Source: Pseudomonadota bacterium
Lineage (GTDB): Bacteria > Pseudomonadota > Alphaproteobacteria > Rhizobiales > Segnochrobactraceae
Length of the DNA stretch: 6,401 bases
NCBI GenBank assembly: GCA_023442215.1
Contig: JAEZMP010000262.1
Span: 1 to 6,401, forward strand
Direction of reading: 5' to 3'
Both the position numbers and the translations under genes were made by a program. Below, piece by piece: positions 6,069-6,401 of the stretch. The stretch's first letter is position 1; each line of letters opens with the position of its first letter. Below the pieces are notes generated by a model that saw only the letters and a program-made list of their open reading frames with translations, searched no databases and was not told where the DNA came from.

Positions 6069-6401
6069 GGTTCCCCTATTCTTTCTTCTAGTCTGAATCG
6101 GATGATCCTTTCGATCTGCACGAGAGCCGTTGCGAATTCGGTCTCCAGCGAGTTTTCCACTCGTTCTTCGAAAGCAGACAGAATGACATCCTTCGTCGCG
6201 CCCTTCACCGCGAGAATGAAGGGAAATCCGAACCGCGTGCGGTAGCGGTCGTTGAGCTCCGTGAAACGGGCAAATTCCTCCGGCGTCAGGCTGCCGAGGC
6301 CGGCGGAGGCCTGTTCCTTGCGGGAATCCGGCGCGACGTCGCCGGCAATCGCCGCCTTGCCGGCAAGATCGGGATGCGCCCGGATCAGGGCGAGCTGGTC
6401 G
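6065..6401 (-). CDS. uraD: OHCU decarboxylase (UraD), N-terminus cut by window edge
   Basis: 2-oxo-4-hydroxy-4-carboxy-5-ureidoimidazoline (OHCU) decarboxylase, the third step of uric acid breakdown, yields S-allantoin stereospecifically. The last 111 residues are visible. Since the family is about 165-175 residues, roughly the first third lies beyond the right edge. Diagnostic motifs are RAHPDLAGKAA (visible residues 7-17, including the catalytic-type His), KEQASAGLGSLTPEE (28-42, with the conserved Glu), LNDRYRTRFGFPFILAVKG (49-67) and arginines near the end (IERIIRFRL). The frame was read directly because it runs off the window. It ends in a TGA that shares ATGA with the start of the allC-type gene, so the two are coupled. 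The last 40 or so codons (about 6070-6190) are less GC-rich than the rest, with codons such as AGA, CTA and ATA that are rare here. Other uricase-pathway genes would be expected upstream of it. Confidence 0.95.
   Translation of the reverse strand, partial: DQLALIRAHPDLAGKAAIAGDVAPDSRKEQASAGLGSLTPEEFARFTELNDRYRTRFGFPFILAVKGATKDVILSAFEERVENSLETEFATALVQIERIIRFRLEERIGEP
6072..6077 (-). promoter_or_regulatory. ribosome binding site of the allC-type gene, inside uraD
   Basis: AGGGGA on the minus strand, within the last uraD codons, ends 3 bases before ATG 6068. A purine-rich run (AGAAGAAAGA) precedes it. The spacing is short, but together with the ATGA overlap it supports this start. Confidence 0.5.

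Overview
The window is GC-rich DNA (roughly two thirds G+C or more by eye) and fits an alphaproteobacterium, most likely of the Hyphomicrobiales/Rhizobiales type. The support is the style of the DnaG N-terminus, the purine-degradation gene arrangement and the overall composition. No species is claimed. Every gene I can support lies on the minus strand, so transcription runs from right to left.

Right part (3574-6401): three catabolic genes, in transcription order uraD (its 5' part lies beyond the right edge), an allantoate amidohydrolase-type gene (allC-like) and an M20-family peptidase-like gene. Both junctions are 4-base ATGA stop/start overlaps, so this is a tight, probably translationally coupled operon. 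UraD makes S-allantoin from the uricase/HIU-hydrolase product, and the allC-type enzyme attacks the opened ureide. The third gene belongs to the broad ArgE/DapE/ACY1 group, but two of its expected metal-binding acidic residues appear replaced. A strong GC hairpin follows the third gene and probably ends the operon.

Middle (3141-3573): a gap of more than 400 bases containing the only AT-rich stretch in the window (about 3321-3440). It holds a plausible sigma-70-type promoter reading left and a cluster of short repeats, two of which contain GANTC (CcrM-type methylation) sites. This should drive the methyl-accepting chemotaxis protein (MCP) gene at 1461-3140.

Left part: a complete transmembrane chemoreceptor (MCP) gene with no other chemotaxis genes in view, then a hairpin that may be its terminator, then dnaG (primase). 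dnaG is cut by the left edge, so its C-terminal helicase-binding domain is missing. In this bacterial group rpoD usually follows dnaG, so it is likely just outside the window.

No tRNA, rRNA, CRISPR array, insertion sequence or phage gene was seen. The long open frames on the plus strand are shadows of the minus-strand genes. The most unusual feature is the altered metal site of the M20-like protein in a ureide operon. I see no clear evidence of an entirely new system.
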